Assembly (NCBI GenBank): GCA_030248065.1
Contig: JASAMV010000537.1
Location: 32,949 to 96,948, forward strand
DNA length: 64,000 nucleotides
Direction of reading: 5' to 3'
Source: Rhynchonema sp. JSB1_4
Lineage: Eukaryota; Nematoda; Chromadorea; Monhysterida; Xyalidae
Shown here: positions 1 through 21,000 of the stretch, in pieces
How the letters are laid out: each line of letters opens with the position of its first letter
How positions within the stretch are numbered: position 1 is the stretch's first letter
Position numbers and translations under genes: made by a program
Notes under the pieces: model-generated
Databases searched by the model: none
What the model was told of the DNA's origin: nothing
What the model saw: the letters and a program-made list of their open reading frames with translations, nothing else

Positions 1-492
1 CCCCAACCTTCACCGTACCACAGATTAGTGGTATGGTAGGGCTGCGTTGTTGTGTCAAACGTTGTTTAAGCTTGCGTACACAACAGAATACAGCTTTTTA
101 AGCATAATTGCCGCTGTTGAAGCAAGAAAATACCGAAAACAAGCCATTTTTATGGGCATTATTAACAATGATTTTTTTCGTCGGGGGGCCAAATGAAAAA
201 TATAACCCCCCCAATAATTGACCCCCCCATAAATTGAACCCCCCCAAAATGACCCCAGTGAAAAAATAGACCCCCCGGGTTCTATTTCCGACAATACGGT
301 ATTTGGAATGAAAAATATGGATTTTATACCATTTCAAATTTCAAATTTTATCTGCAAGCTTACGCGAAGACCTTCACAAGATCCGGAAAAACCCTTAAAA
401 TAAAACAGTGTTAATAACAAAGAATGTGAACATGAATGAATAAACGACAATGGAAACGCACCGGTGAGATGAAACCAACCAAACGAGCCAAA
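1..492. other. no gene seen; C-rich repeat tract
   Basis: No supported gene. Positions about 180-300 hold short units with runs of 6-7 C. The first 30 bases are the reverse complement of sequence near 3612-3630, and the C-run block resembles the inverse of 3625-3680 and 4495-4550, so this belongs to the same repeat complex as the next 4 kb. The two ~80-codon open frames here sit on the repeat and show no protein-like pattern. Confidence 0.6.
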
Positions 493-1574
493 CTAGCACA
501 ACCAACACACAACAACGGCAAATTCAGCAACGGATGACGAGAACGAGAATACGGTTTTAAATATTGATGATGATCTGAAAGCAGCAACCCAGTGACTGAG
601 GAGATCAGTCAAGACGGCTGAAAATTTTGAGTTAATGTGGCAAGAAACTACGTCTCGACCACGTGAGTTTAGTTTAGTTTTAAAGGCCGCAATTGAGGCA
701 GCAGAGACGACGCCCTCTGGTAGCATGTTCCAGAGGTCCACGACACGATAGGCCCAGTACCCGGACAAGTCCGCACCCGCGCCATGGACTCGACACAAAC
801 TGTGGGAGTGCCCTCGGGTTGGGCGGCCGGTGTCACGAGATGGAAAGAAGGATTCCTTGGTTACCCCAGGTATGTGACCGTGAATGACCTTGTACACAAG
901 CACAAGATCGTTCACGGTCCGGCGATAAATTAGGGGGTCTAAATTTAGGGCATGCAAACGCTGTTGGTAAGACAGAGTCTGCATGCCAGGTAAATAGTAA
1001 GTGAACCGACGTTGAATTTTTTCAACGTTTTTAGCTAAAGTGACATTTTGAGGGGACCAAATGGACATGGAAAATTCCAGTAAAGGGCGGACATAGGCCA
1101 AATAAAGTTTTCGGAGGAAGTCGAGATTTCGACTGTGAAAGTTTCGGCGGATGGTCTTCTCCATTCTGCTGGCGTCAGCCACAATTTTACCAATATGTGA
1201 CTCAAACTTTAAGTTTTGTTGGTCTATTAAGACACCCAAGTCCCGGACATGGGGTGGTGAAATAATCTGCTCATTCCCACAAAAATAGACAGGGGGGACT
1301 TGGGGGCGATTCCCAAGCCTTACTGTGACGCTCTTATGGCTGGCAAGAGCCATGCCATTTGCAGAGAGCCAACTAATGACCGCATTTATGTCACCCTGGA
1401 GGATTTTGTGATCTGCAGCACTACGGATTTCCCTGTAAATTTTGATATCATCAGCGTAGAGATACAGATAGGTACCTGGATGTACTACACTGACAACATC
1501 ATTTATGTAGATGAGAAAAAGGGTCGGGCCGAAAACACTGCCCTGGGCGACCCCGGCGACAATAGCAAATTTTG
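493..1574 (-). mobile_element. 5'-truncated LINE, reverse transcriptase palm to C-terminus
   Basis: One open minus-strand frame runs from about 1574 down to a stop at 493. It begins with a GVAQGSVFGP block (the 'Q-G-S' region of LINE reverse transcriptases), continues through LFLIYIND, has the catalytic YADD box near 1460, then SANGMALASHKS and the DLGVLID block, and ends in a region typical of CR1/L2/Jockey-type elements (IRRNFHSRN, LAYVRPLLE, then SIWSP and KIQRRFT). The N-terminal endonuclease and first part of the palm are missing: homology stops abruptly at about 1575, where the CCTACTGTACC-type repeat begins. Five-prime truncation is the usual outcome of target-primed reverse transcription. 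The frame is intact but incomplete, so this copy cannot be autonomous. The exact clade was not determined. Confidence 0.9.
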
Positions 1575-1579
1575 AGCCA

Positions 1580-1966
1580 ACAATAGCAACCTACTGTACC
1601 AGCCGGGGGGCGGCGATCTACCTACTGTACCAGGATGGCGCCTTGGCGCGTCATCTACCTACTGTACCTAGGGGGGGCGGGGGACCCCCCAGCCACACCA
1701 TTGCCCATTGATATTGTCTATCTGGCGACTTTTTCATGGAAAACAATGAAATTTCAACAAAAACATTGATTCAAAAATCGCAAAAATTTTGACAAAAATT
1801 GGGTTAAAATCTGAGCCAAAAATTCGGGCCGGGCCGGGCCGGAGATTTGGGGGTTCGGGCCGGGCCGGGCCGGAGATTTGGGGGTACGGGTCGGGCCGGG
1901 CCGGGCCGGAGATTTGGGGGCTCGGGCCGGGCCGGGCCGGCCAAACCCGGCCCGATTGCGACCTCT
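1580..1966. mobile_element. right half of a GGGCC-type hAT-like non-autonomous element
   Basis: Nearly the same as 4112-4476: copies of CCTACTGTACC, an A-rich stretch, then direct repeats of a GGGCCGGGCCGGAGATTTGGGGG-like unit, ending in GATTGCGACCTCTG at 1966. That end is the inverse of the CAGAGGTCGCAAT terminus of the complete copy at 3687-4476. No matching left terminus is visible; the copy is cut off at the LINE junction near 1575. Confidence 0.7.
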
Positions 1967-2151
1967 GAATTGCAGCAACCACGCGGAGATGTTATTTCGG
2001 TAAGATTTCGATTTCGAGAAAAGAGAAGTGTTCGAAAATTGTTCGGAAGGAAAAAATAGCAAAAAACGGTCATTGAGAAAAAGAAAAAAATTTTTTCCTA
2101 TTGGGAAAAAAATGAGCAACAATTATTTGAGAGATGAGAGTTCACACAAAC

Positions 2152-3430
2152 CAGAGGTCGCAAAATCCGGCCGGGCCGGGCCGCAATTTTGGGCTTTTGG
2201 CTCGGGCCGGGCCGGGCCGGGCACCCCGGCCCGAAGCTTCTGAAGTGACTTATTTTACTGAAAAAGTGGGGATTTTTTTGTCAAAAATACTAAAATTTCT
2301 GACTGATTCGGCAAGTAAGTGATCAGTATTTTCCAGTGGTGTGGCTACCCAGGCGTGCAATCAACCTACTGCAGTGCTGTGGCCAGTGTTGGAGGTGGGG
2401 GGGGGGGGGGGTTGGTGGGGGGGTGCCCCCCCAGTACAGTAGGTTCCCCCCTCGCCTGGTACAGTAGGATCCCCCCATGTTTGGCATGGTACAGCAGTGC
2501 TGTGGCTACTTTTGCGGGGCGGGTAGGGTACATAGGTGGAAAAAATCGGGGCGGGTAGGGGGGTAGTGTACCTGGGATTTTGGGGGGGGGGGAAATCCGG
2601 TTTGGGGGGGGGGGGGGGGAAGATTTTTCGGGGCGGGTAGGGTACAACACAAGTTTTTTCGGGTCCTGTTTTTATGTACTAAAAAGTGCATATATCGCGC
2701 GCAGCGCGAGATTTTTTGCACTTTTCAGGGTTTTCGGTCGAAATTTGGGCATTTTTGACCGAAAAATGGGCATTTTGGGGGTAAAAATCGGGGCGGGTAG
2801 GGTACCAGGGCGGGGCGGGTAGGGGGGTAGGGTACAAGAGCGGGGCGGGTAGGGGGGGAGCGTACCAGGCCGGGGCGGGTAGGGCACCATTGGGGGGGAC
2901 GGCGGGCACCCCCCCCCCCACCCCCCCCCCCCAGCCACAGCACTGTGGTACAGTAGGTATCCCCCCCCGATTTTCATCCCGGTACAGTAGGTATCCCCCC
3001 CCCCCCGACTGTGCCCCACCAGTGCCAATTTTTGACCAAAATGGCCAAAATGAGTGCAAAATCAGTGGTTTGTACCTCACAGTACCCGAAATTCGCGCGC
3101 GACGCGCGCAAATACTGCGTTTTCACACGATTCCACAACACATAATAAACACATAAAAAATTTTCACCCCAAAACCTAACCCCCCCCCCCAACCCCCCCA
3201 ACCCCGCCCTAGGTACATAACCCCCCCCCCCCAGGCCATCGGCTCTGGTACAGAGGATCCCCCCTCTCCGAGCGCGGTACAGTAGGTATCCCCCCCTCCA
3301 GAGTACCTCCAACACTGGCTGTGGCTGGGGGGGGGGGGTGGGGGCGGCAGTGTAGTGGCAGACAGTGATCAGTATTGTCTATCTGACGGTACAGTAGGTT
3401 GCCGCCCCGCCTGGGTAGCGTTTTGTTGTT
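2152..3430. mobile_element. left part of a hAT-like element plus C/G-rich tandem repeats
   Basis: Starts with CAGAGGTCGCAAAATCC after ACACAAAC. Positions 2170-2375 match 3700-3960 (GGGCC repeats, then AAGCTTCTGAAGTGACTT). After 2390 the sequence becomes degenerate tandem copies of GGTACAGTAGG / CCTACCCGCCCCG words interrupted by G or C homopolymers of 8-14 bases (2400, 2580, 2910, 2995, 3180, 3330). No right terminus was found. Long proline- or glycine-rich open frames here are translations of the repeat. Confidence 0.55.
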
Positions 3431-3686
3431 GAGTGCACCCGAAAAAACTTGTATGGTACACTACCCGCCCCGAAAAATCTTCCCCCTCCCCCCAAACCGG
3501 ATTCCCCCCCAAGATTCCAGGTACACTATCCCCCTACCCGCTCCGGATTTTTCCACTTATGTACCCTACCCGGCCCGCCAAAGTGGCCACAGCACTGCCG
3601 CCACGCCAATCGGTGGTACGGTGAAGGTTGGGGTTCTATTAATGGGGGGTCAACTAATGGAGTGGGGTTCTATTTTTGATTTCAAG

Positions 3687-4476
3687 CAGAGGTCGCAATC
3701 GGGCCGGCCCGACCTCGGGCCGGGCCGGGCCGAGCCGGGCCGGGCCGCGATTTTGGGCTTTTGGCTCGGGCCGGGCCGGGCCGGGCCGGAGATTTGGACG
3801 GGCACCCCGGCCCGAAGCTTCTGAAGTGACTTATTTTACTGAAAAAGTAGGGTTTTTTTTTTGTCCAAAATACTAAAATTTCGGACGGATTCAGCAAGTA
3901 AGTGATCAGTATTGTCCAGTCGTGTGGCTACCCAGGCGTGCAATCAACCTACTGTACCACCAGAAAGGCCTGAAATCAACCTACCTACTGTACCGACCGG
4001 CCGAGCTAGGGGGGAACAAAATTTTTTATGTCCAAGTTTCGATGAAAATGTACTCTAAAACCCTCAAAATTTTTCGATTATTTGGAATGAAAAATATGGA
4101 TTTTATACCATTTAGAGCCAAAAATAGCAACCTACTGTACCAGCCGGGGGGCGGCGACCTACCTACTGTACCAGGATGGCGCGTCATCTACCTACTGTAC
4201 CTAGGGGGGACCCCCCAGCCACACCATTGGTATTGTCTATCTGGCGACTTTTTCATGGAAAACAATGAAATTTCAACAAAAACATTGATTCAAAAATCGC
4301 AAAAATTATCACAAAAATTGGGTTAAAATCTGAGCCAAAAATTCGGGCCGGGCCGGAGATTTGGGGATTCGGGCCGGGCCGGGCCGGAGATTTGGGGGTA
4401 CGGGTCGGGCCGGGCCGGAGATTTGGGGGCTCGGGCCGGGCCGGGCCGGCCAAACCCGGCCCGATTGCGACCTCTG
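3687..4476. mobile_element. complete hAT-like non-autonomous element with 8-bp target duplication
   Basis: Left end CAGAGGTCGCAATCGGGCC; right end its inverse, GGCCCGATTGCGACCTCTG. Both ends are flanked by the identical octamer ATTTCAAG (3679-3686 and 4477-4484), an exact 8-bp target-site duplication. Eight-base duplications and CAGNG termini are hallmarks of the hAT superfamily. The 790-bp interior holds subterminal GGGCCGGGCC repeats and several CCTACTGTACC words, with no transposase frame. The target duplication shows this copy moved as a unit. Confidence 0.85.
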
Positions 4477-4484
4477 ATTTCAAG

Positions 4485-4962
4485 CCATTTGGATGGGGTT
4501 CAGTTGATTGGGGGTCAATTAATGGGGGTTCTAACCTTAACCGGCCGTTTTGATGAAAAAAATATTTTTTGAACAATATTTTTAAATCCTCACCAGTGTA
4601 GTTCCTGGGGGGAGGGGGGTCCCCCCTCGGGTACGTCTGTTCCCCCTCCCCTCCAGGCTCCATGGTACGTCTGCCCCACTATTCCCCCTCCGGGTACGTC
4701 TGCTCCCTCAATTTTTACCTAAAATAGGCAAATTTTGGCCTAAAATAGGCATTTTTAGGCATAAAATGAGTGATTTTTGGTCAATGTCGTCAAAAATCGC
4801 CAAAATACCTTTTTTATTGAGATTTTTTTCCTAAAAGGGGCAAAAATGAGCCAAATTTTCGACCTCAAAAAATGACTTTTCTCCAAATTTGGGTCCTCCC
4901 CCCCTTCCGTCTGTTCCCCCTCCGAAAAAAGGGGGGTACCGCCTGTTCCCCCTCCGGACCAG
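4485..4962. repeat. degenerate GTACGTCTG / CCCCCTCC repeats
   Basis: No gene seen. From 4600 to 4960 the word GTACGTCTGTTCCCCCTCC recurs five or so times with variation, interspersed with A/T-rich copies of TAAAATAGGCA. This blocks any attempt to extend the following gene upstream. Confidence 0.5.
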
Positions 4963-5446
4963 GAACTACACTGTCCTCACCTGAGCAACAAGTTGGCCAC
5001 CACCGTTCAGGAGAGCTTGCGCCTGTGAAAAACTCGTTCGATTTGAATGAGCTTGCCGGTGCCCCAAAGGCATGCCAATTTTTGCTTTCGGAACGTCTTG
5101 GAGACGTTGGTTGCCTTGTTTTCGAACAGGTCTGATTTTGATTGTGCATGTTTTACTGTAGGTCAGTATTGTAGTTGGTCCGCCGAGCAAGAAAGGTCAG
5201 GGTCAGGGTTCGGCTACCCAAGGCGAAAGATGATTATTTGGTGGGCTAATAAGAGAGGTGCTGGTCGTTTTCAGGTTTGCAGTGGTGCAATATCTGGTGG
5301 GCCACATCCGCAGTCCACACGAAGATCAAGAATTAGTTTTGCTGTGCATTGCAGTGTCGGGTAATAGACGAAAGGCGACGACGTCACTTGCGCTGCGCCC
5401 GTTTGAGTTCCAAGTTTCGCGCGAGGCAGACGACGACGGTGTGTGA
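4963..5446 (+). CDS. probable C-terminal exons of an unrecognised protein
   Basis: Three putative exons join in phase: 4963-5129, 5162-5195 and 5283-5446 (TGA). The acceptor before 4963 follows a pyrimidine tract; donors are GTCTGA and GTCAGG. The predicted tail of about 120 residues contains SGELAPVKNSFDLNELAG, LLSERLGDVGCLVFEQ, VVQYLVGHIRSPHEDQE, LVLLCIAVSG and ends with an acidic ADDDGV. I do not recognise the family. Support is the protein-like residue pattern and the phase agreement (1 in 9 by chance for two junctions). Upstream exons would lie beyond the repeat block or outside the window. Its stop lies only 13 bases before the ATP synthase beta ATG. The 34-base middle exon is the weakest part; this could also be chance open frame in the ATP synthase promoter. 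Confidence 0.35.
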
Positions 5447-5459
5447 TTGACCATCAAGA

Positions 5460-13758
<8,299 letters not shown>

Positions 13759-15057
13759 ACGATTATACAAATTGGTTATGAAAATTTAGATGTAGTTTTT
13801 ATTATTATACAATTTGTTTGTTTAGTGCATTATTTTATAGGTCATGATGTACATTTACGAGTGCGTTTCCGATTGCTCCATAACACCCTCCGTTCTTTGT
13901 TAATATTAGCTGTTACGATGGCAGAGTTTTTTGTTGTTGCTTTAGTCTGAGACTGTTTAGGTAGGTCATACGCACCATTATTTGACCGAAGCCATATTTA
14001 ATTAATATACCACACATGCACCACTGCTCAGCTGTCAGTCAACTTGTAGTCCATTTTGGCTATTCCTCCTATCACTGTGTTTGTTGTCGCAACGTTTTGA
14101 TTTTTGTTCTCAAAGGTTCGCCTTCGATTTTGAGCCCTTGTATTTAGCCGTTTGTGTGCGTTGTGTTGAGCTTGTATGAATTGGCTGAGATCTGTAGATG
14201 ATTTTGACTGACCGAATCTAATTTTTAGACGTTTTCTTGTTGCTAGACACTCCGCGTGGTACGACACTACATGCGCAATTTAGTACACTTGAACTTTAGG
14301 CAACAAATTGTTCACGCTCGTTTTTCAAAATGATACTGTTATGTAGTATTGGCCGAAACAGAGAGAGAGAGTCAGTTGTTCTTCTTTGTTTAGTCGCTCC
14401 TGATTACAATTTTATACAGTGGTCATATGTGTGAAAACTTTGGAAATAACAGAAATAATTACTTTTTTTTATTTGTGAATGTGAAATAATACTGTCGAAA
14501 ACGATAAAAGTACTGCCACTTACACGATAGCACAGCATAGTGGCATGCGATGATACAATTCAGCAATTTATCTTTTTTGTAACACCCAGACCAGAACACA
14601 TCGCAGCCTGGGTGCTTTCCACATGCAGGTTGAAAAATCGTAACCAACAGTTTCATGTTGCAAATGCTCTTCCAACAGAAATATGGTGATACAGCTCACA
14701 TCTGATTGATGTGCGAAACACATTTGAAGGTTTGGTTTGCAACGACACGTTTACTGATGCATTTGTTTATTTGTATTCGCAAGGAAATGAACCATGTGGA
14801 ATCATTCATTTTTATCACCATCTCAACTGGCTTTCAGCCAACTCGCCTGCCTGTCCAGTTTTCATTCTCCTTTTGCATTTCGTTGGCGTGTTATCCGGTT
14901 TTGTTGAATACGTTTCAGCTTGGCTTCGTTTTGACTTTGAAACTGAGCAAGCGTGGGAACAAGATAAGAAACGCGTATATGTACTAACATTAGTAATGTC
15001 ATCTTTTATATTTGAGCATTCGACGTTTAGTGCTGTGAAACATCAGCCGACGCAATT
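13759..15057. other. intergenic, ATP synthase 3' side to zinc-finger 5' side
   Basis: AT-rich sequence with no convincing frame or repeat. The first few hundred bases are probably ATP synthase 3' UTR. At 15035-15046 a GTGAAACATCAG word ends 11 bases before the zinc-finger ATG and could serve as a 5' UTR splice acceptor. Confidence 0.5.
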
Positions 15058-18000
15058 ATGATGGATGAGAGTCCGCCACCGATCGCGAAAGAATGTGAAT
15101 TACTGCCGAATGCGCCAGCTACGCCGCTGCCGCCCTCCACACCGAGCAAGCCAAAATGCGACAAATGCAATGTGAGTGCTGAGCTGTGGTGCACAGGACT
15201 GCTGCTTTTTTTGCCAAAAGCAATAAGTAGTGACCATCTGAAAATTGACCAGTTGTTTGTTTGGAGTTGTACGCCGAAGTTTGAATACCTGGAAAAACAA
15301 AAAGAGGAACTCGTTTGTTGACTGGTTCTATCCGAAGTCAGTCGTTTCATGGTTGTTTGTGAAGCTATACAGCATAGTCCGTCCATCAGCTCATGTCACT
15401 TTGTTATGCTGCTGGCCAACTTGTGTCCTTCCTCCACGTTCTAATGAAAGAGAAATTGAGTTTCCATAGTTTTGCTCCCAGATTGTGGCTTTTATGAAAT
15501 CGACGTGTTTTATCGATTTTAATTTAATTTTAAATTTGATCGAGTTCAATCTTTTTCTACACATTTTGTTATTTTTTAGTTTTTTTACAAAATTTCTCTC
15601 GGTCACACTCAATTTCTCTTTCATTAGAACGTGGAGGAAGGGAACAAACCAACCAGCAGCAACACAAAGTGCCATGAGCTGGTGGACGGACTAATACATG
15701 AAGGCTCACCACACCAGAACGCGATGGGTTTGCAGGCCAGTTTCGTGACACCCCGTATGTTGGGCAGGCATCTGTCCAAGTGGCACAATGACGAATTCCC
15801 GTACAAATGCCCGAATTGTGAACAGTCGTTTCGCACGTTGGCCGATCTCGACAAACACACAATCCGAACGCATCGATATCGACTCTCAACGCAGACGTCG
15901 ACTGCCGAGTATCAAGTGCGTGGGCAACTGATGTTTGTGCTACCGTTGTGGATATTGATGTTAATATAGCGGAGTTTTAAACTTGTGGTTGTAATTGTGC
16001 CGTGAAAGACCAAATTCCTGGGCACCAATATCTCGTAACACTTTGCGCACAAAGGGTGATGCAGTGCTGACCAGCAGAAAACAAGAGGCGCAAATCTGAT
16101 AGGTCGGAAGTGCCTGTCGCTGGCTGCACAGCAGTAACCTGGGTAACAGGTTAACGAAGGCATTGTCTAAAGACAGTGTGACTGTATTGAACTTACCCTG
16201 AGGTCGTCGCCGCAAGTCGCATACGATCACATTCCGACACCTGCCACTATATAAATTACAAGTATTTTTTTGCGCTGAAGGCTCCGATTACGTGTTAGAC
16301 TTGCGTTGACGACATTAGCACTAGTCATGTGTTGTGTGTTTGCAGTGCACGTTGTGCAATCGTACGTACAACAGCAAACTCGGTCTGCGCAACCATCAAC
16401 GAAATGTGCACGAGAAACCGTTGAAATGCGACGCGTCCGGTTGTGAGTACGCCACCGGCGATACATGCCGTTTGAAGCAGCACAAACAGCTGTGTCACAC
16501 CGGGGAGACGCCGTTTGCGTGCAAGTCGGCCGACTGCCAACTCAAGTTCTGCACCAAACGACAACTCACACGGCATATGAAACATCACGGCCAAGGTCGT
16601 TTCGGGGTAATGGCATACTTATGTAGATAATGGCATACTACATGTATATGGGTATATAGTCAACATATATGAATATTTTGAGCTCCATAATGGTGATCTG
16701 ATCGGACCGGTCGTGCCTTGGTAAAACATATTAAGAAATTCAGTATCTATTAATTTCGACCAGCTCGAAGAAAATTGTTCCCCGACACTAAATGAACGAC
16801 TATGAAGCTTGTCACATTCTTTATTAACTCTTTTTAATGTCATTAATGCAAACAATCGCACGAGACCAAGGCAAGGACATATGCTATCACCGAGTTCGAT
16901 GTCGACCTTAATGTTGTTGTTTCAGGTTACAAGGCGAAGTCAACGCCCACCGCCTACAAATGTCGGCATTGTTCAATGTGTTTTGGCATGAAATTTCGCC
17001 GCTTGATCCACGAACGAACGAGACATAAAGGTTGGCCGGTCGATTGTCCATGAGCTGGACAGTTTCTTAGTAGATGTGCACGACTTCGAATTACAAAGGG
17101 ACACGCTGACACAATACGATCACAGTGACCGATGCGGTCCCGTCTTGTTTGGATCACGTGACATTTACGGATGCCACACACCTCAACCACCGTAAATGTT
17201 GCGCACGCACGAATAGCTGGCATGGTAAGTTTCTAAATTCGCTGCCACACAGTAAACTATGTACATACGTCCCAAAGTTAAATGCCCAGTTCTAAACCCG
17301 AAAAATCAACTTTTGAGACATTCGAGCAACAGACTCACGTGCAGCTTGCCAGCCAGCCAGGCAGCTGTGCGCAATGTTTCAGAATTGCGCGTGGTTTCTG
17401 TTCGGGTTAGAACTTGACATTCACTATGGAGCGTCTTTTATTGTAGAGCAGAGAGTTTAGAAATTTACTCAGTGGAGGTGACTACTCACATGACCATAAC
17501 GCAGGACTGGGCCGATCGCCAATAGTTCTAAGCCACGTTATGTACAGATCTACACGATCGTCGCTACCGTAGTCCGCGCGTGTTCGGCGGAAGTGACGAT
17601 CGATCGCATGACGTCATCGACGGTGATCTCTACAATCTGACCGATCCGGACAAGAAGGCCTGTCCGTATTGCGGCAAACCATTCAAACTCGACTACTATG
17701 ATCGACATGTCAGTAGCCATCTGAGTGAGTGCTTTTCAACTTTTTCATCGTCTGTTTTTGAAGATTTGTGCACATGTACAGTTGTATTATACAGCATGTG
17801 AAATCCGCTTTTTGTAATATGAAGTATGTAGGTACAGCAACGAGATTTTGTTGCCGGATTTAAGCTGTTTTTGCAGACGGTGCACCAGGTTATCATCAGT
17901 GCGAATGTAGTAACAAATGTTCAGAGCTGGTTTTATGCTCAGCTTGCGTAAAATATCGGCGAACGGGCAATTGTGGAAAGCACATTTGAGCAAGACCACT

Positions 18001-21000
18001 TTGAGCAAGTGAAAAAGAGCAGGGACCAAAAGAGCAGAACCTAAAAACGAATAGGCCTAAACCTAAGCCTAGGCTCAAGCATAAAACTAAGCCTAAGTGT
18101 AACTCTAAGCCTAGGCCTAAGCCTGATACCAAAATTTAGTCTATGTCCAAGCCAGTGGGACAAAATAAGACCTCTGCTTCTTTGGCGCTCTGCCCTTTTT
18201 TTCTTGCTCAAAGTGTGGTCTTCCCCAAACGTGCTTTGCTCAATTGCCCGGCCACCAAAATATCATTACTTGTATACACCAAATGCACATTATGTGCGTT
18301 GTGCCCATGATGCATTCACAATATAATGTGTGCTCTGATGTTGTTGTATTGCCGTGGTGCAAAAGCGTGCCGAACCGCACACATTACTATCAATGTCTAA
18401 ACTCATCAGTTGCTGGTTCACAAATGTACCGCATGGCAAGACAGTGCGACATGATTATTCCCATTCAATATGCAGACCATCGTCCATACGCATGCGCCGA
18501 TTGCGACTATCGATTCACAACGGCCGATCAGTTGAATACACACCGACATCGCTATCACTCCGGCACGACCGATCAGACCGACGGCATCGCAAGAACGCGA
18601 CGTCAACGGCCAACATTGAATCTGCCGTGTGATCGATGCGATCTGTTGTTCATTCGCAAGCGCGATCTCAATCAACATCGATTCGCCAAACACGGCGTCG
18701 CGTTGCCGTTCAGCTGCGATCGTTGCCTGAACGAGAAAGGCAAACGCCGGTCGTTCGCTGCCGAATCCGCGTTGGTCGAACATCGCGCGCGACGGCATGA
18801 CAACGGACAGTATTTGTGCGGGTGTGTGCTTGTTTCATGCGCATTATTTTTTGTTTCCTTCGCCATAAAAGGTTCATTTGCTCAAAAATTAGTTTCATAA
18901 GCTAAACTCTTTATCAGCACCTGCGGCCGATCAATGAAATCGGCGTGTGCCCTGATAAAACATCAGCTGTCGCATGCGACTGTCAAGAATCACAAGTGTC
19001 GCATTTGTGTCGAGCGGTTCAGCAGAATCGAGATGCGCAAACGACACGAAATCGGCAACCACGGAGGTCGGTGTACACTTTTGTTGTACGTTGGCGCATA
19101 AAACATTCTATCGGACCAAAGAAATTTTTTCTTTTGCAAAAAATGCTTTTACAAAAGATCCCGTCAATGGATTTTTTCTTTTCTTATTTTATGGGCTAAT
19201 GCTATTCTTGTCGACGCAACTGGCTGGGCGACCGCTGTTTGCAACGCACGTGGGATGCGTGCAAACTATAGCGCGACGACATCAGAGTGGAAATATAGGA
19301 AAGCAGCGTGAGCGCGATGAAATGAACACAAAATGGTGCCGTAACACACTTATACACTCTAACGAGAGCCGGTGCGTTGATGATAATAGACATCAGCTGT
19401 GTTTGCACGAAACACAAACAGTTGCGTCGACACCATTAGCATAAGCCATTAGCCTAGCCATTTTATACAATCCGCAACCAGCATGTACGCAGAAGGTAGT
19501 TCAACACAGTCGCAAATTCTTTTTTCTCCAAATCAAATTAAAACAACGCATTGACTTAAATGACCATGACATAAATATGATGTTTCAATCACGCAAGATG
19601 CCGCCATTATCATGTCCGTCTAACCGGGCAGCTCCCCCAAATGCTTGTATCGTCCGTTGTTTCCCTTCTGCTCCATCATGCTCGCCAACGGCGCATTCGA
19701 CCACGAATCTGTAACAGTTAAAATAATTTTGAATATTGCAACAAAACAATTTTGTTAATTTTGATATGGACACGCACGGAAAATCAGCAGCTTGAAAAAA
19801 CACGAAAAATTAGAGTCTATGATAATTTCAAACATCTCACAATATTTGCGGACGCGCTGCGGAAGTGGCGCCACATTTGGCTCGTGCGGATGACGGTCAC
19901 CTCTGACCGGCAGGGTTGTGACACACAACAGAACAATGCACAGACACGACAATATTGCGCACAGCGAATTCTTGTTGAGTGCAGCCGCCATTGGTGTTGA
20001 CGCGCAGTTTAGTTGTTTATACGAAACGGACGAAGAAATGTCGAAATGACATAGAACGGTGTGAAGGAAATAAGAGAATTCGAAATTCACTTGATGGAAA
20101 ATGACCTGCTTTCACTATCCTATGGCCGGCATAACAGCCACATTCAAAGTCAATCAGGCGCATAAAAGCACTTCCGCCCATGCCCGCACACTAGGTCGAC
20201 GTTTTTGTCTTTGCGTTTACTTTTATCGCCCACCATTGAAACAAAGTAAAGAAATGCACGCACTAATCTACGCGCATCGATGAGTAAAATTAATGTCTGA
20301 CGAACACTTGGCGCACCGCCACTGGCCAACAGTGTCAACCAAACGCACCGGTTAAATGGGCAAACTCTAAGTCAGATAGAAGTTGGTCATTAAAAGTACC
20401 AACATAGCCATTGTGGCCGGGATCTTGGATGGTACCTATGTAACTCCTGCACTTGAACCCCAGGAAATTCGCAATTTTTCAATTTTCGAAATTGCCACGA
20501 AATGTGCAGATTTTGCCATAAATCTGAAGGAAAGATTAGGATTTTTTAAACACGGCAGATGTGTGTTTGAATTTGAGAAAATTTGGGGTTTAACGTGATA
20601 ATCGGACAATCGGATCAATTTTTGCAAAGCCAAAGTTTTGAACTTGTTTTAGATCACTCCCATTTATTGACCGATTTTTGGATGCTTGGGAACTTCGGCG
20701 TTTGATAATCTTGTTCCTGACTTTCTGGTGGAGGAATTATTCCGAGATCCGACCCATAAAGTTTTTGGAGCCAGCCAACTTGGATCACGTGAGAGACTGC
20801 CAACTTCAACATTCCAGCCCATATCTGCAACTCATGCGGAGCGCAGCTGGACACCGATGATGCCCTGGTGCACCACATTCGCACGTGTAATCTGCCAACG
20901 CAGCCGTTGGTCATTCGCCGTGAAACATCAGTCGATGACGCTGCTCAGGTGATTGTGACCGAAATTGGTGCTGAAGAATCAAATGGACCAAATGTGGACG

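Noticed and set aside
493..1353. LINE frame as a host gene
   Set aside because: YADD and the LINE C-terminal blocks identify it as a retrotransposon fragment without introns.
18052..18125. Internal telomere of TTAGGC type
   Set aside because: Only about ten degenerate units with no flanking subtelomeric structure.
20920..20931. GTGAAACATCAG as a 12-base micro-intron (starts GT, ends AG)
   Set aside because: Far below any known spliceosomal minimum; in the zinc-finger and teneurin exons it translates smoothly in frame, so removal is unnecessary.
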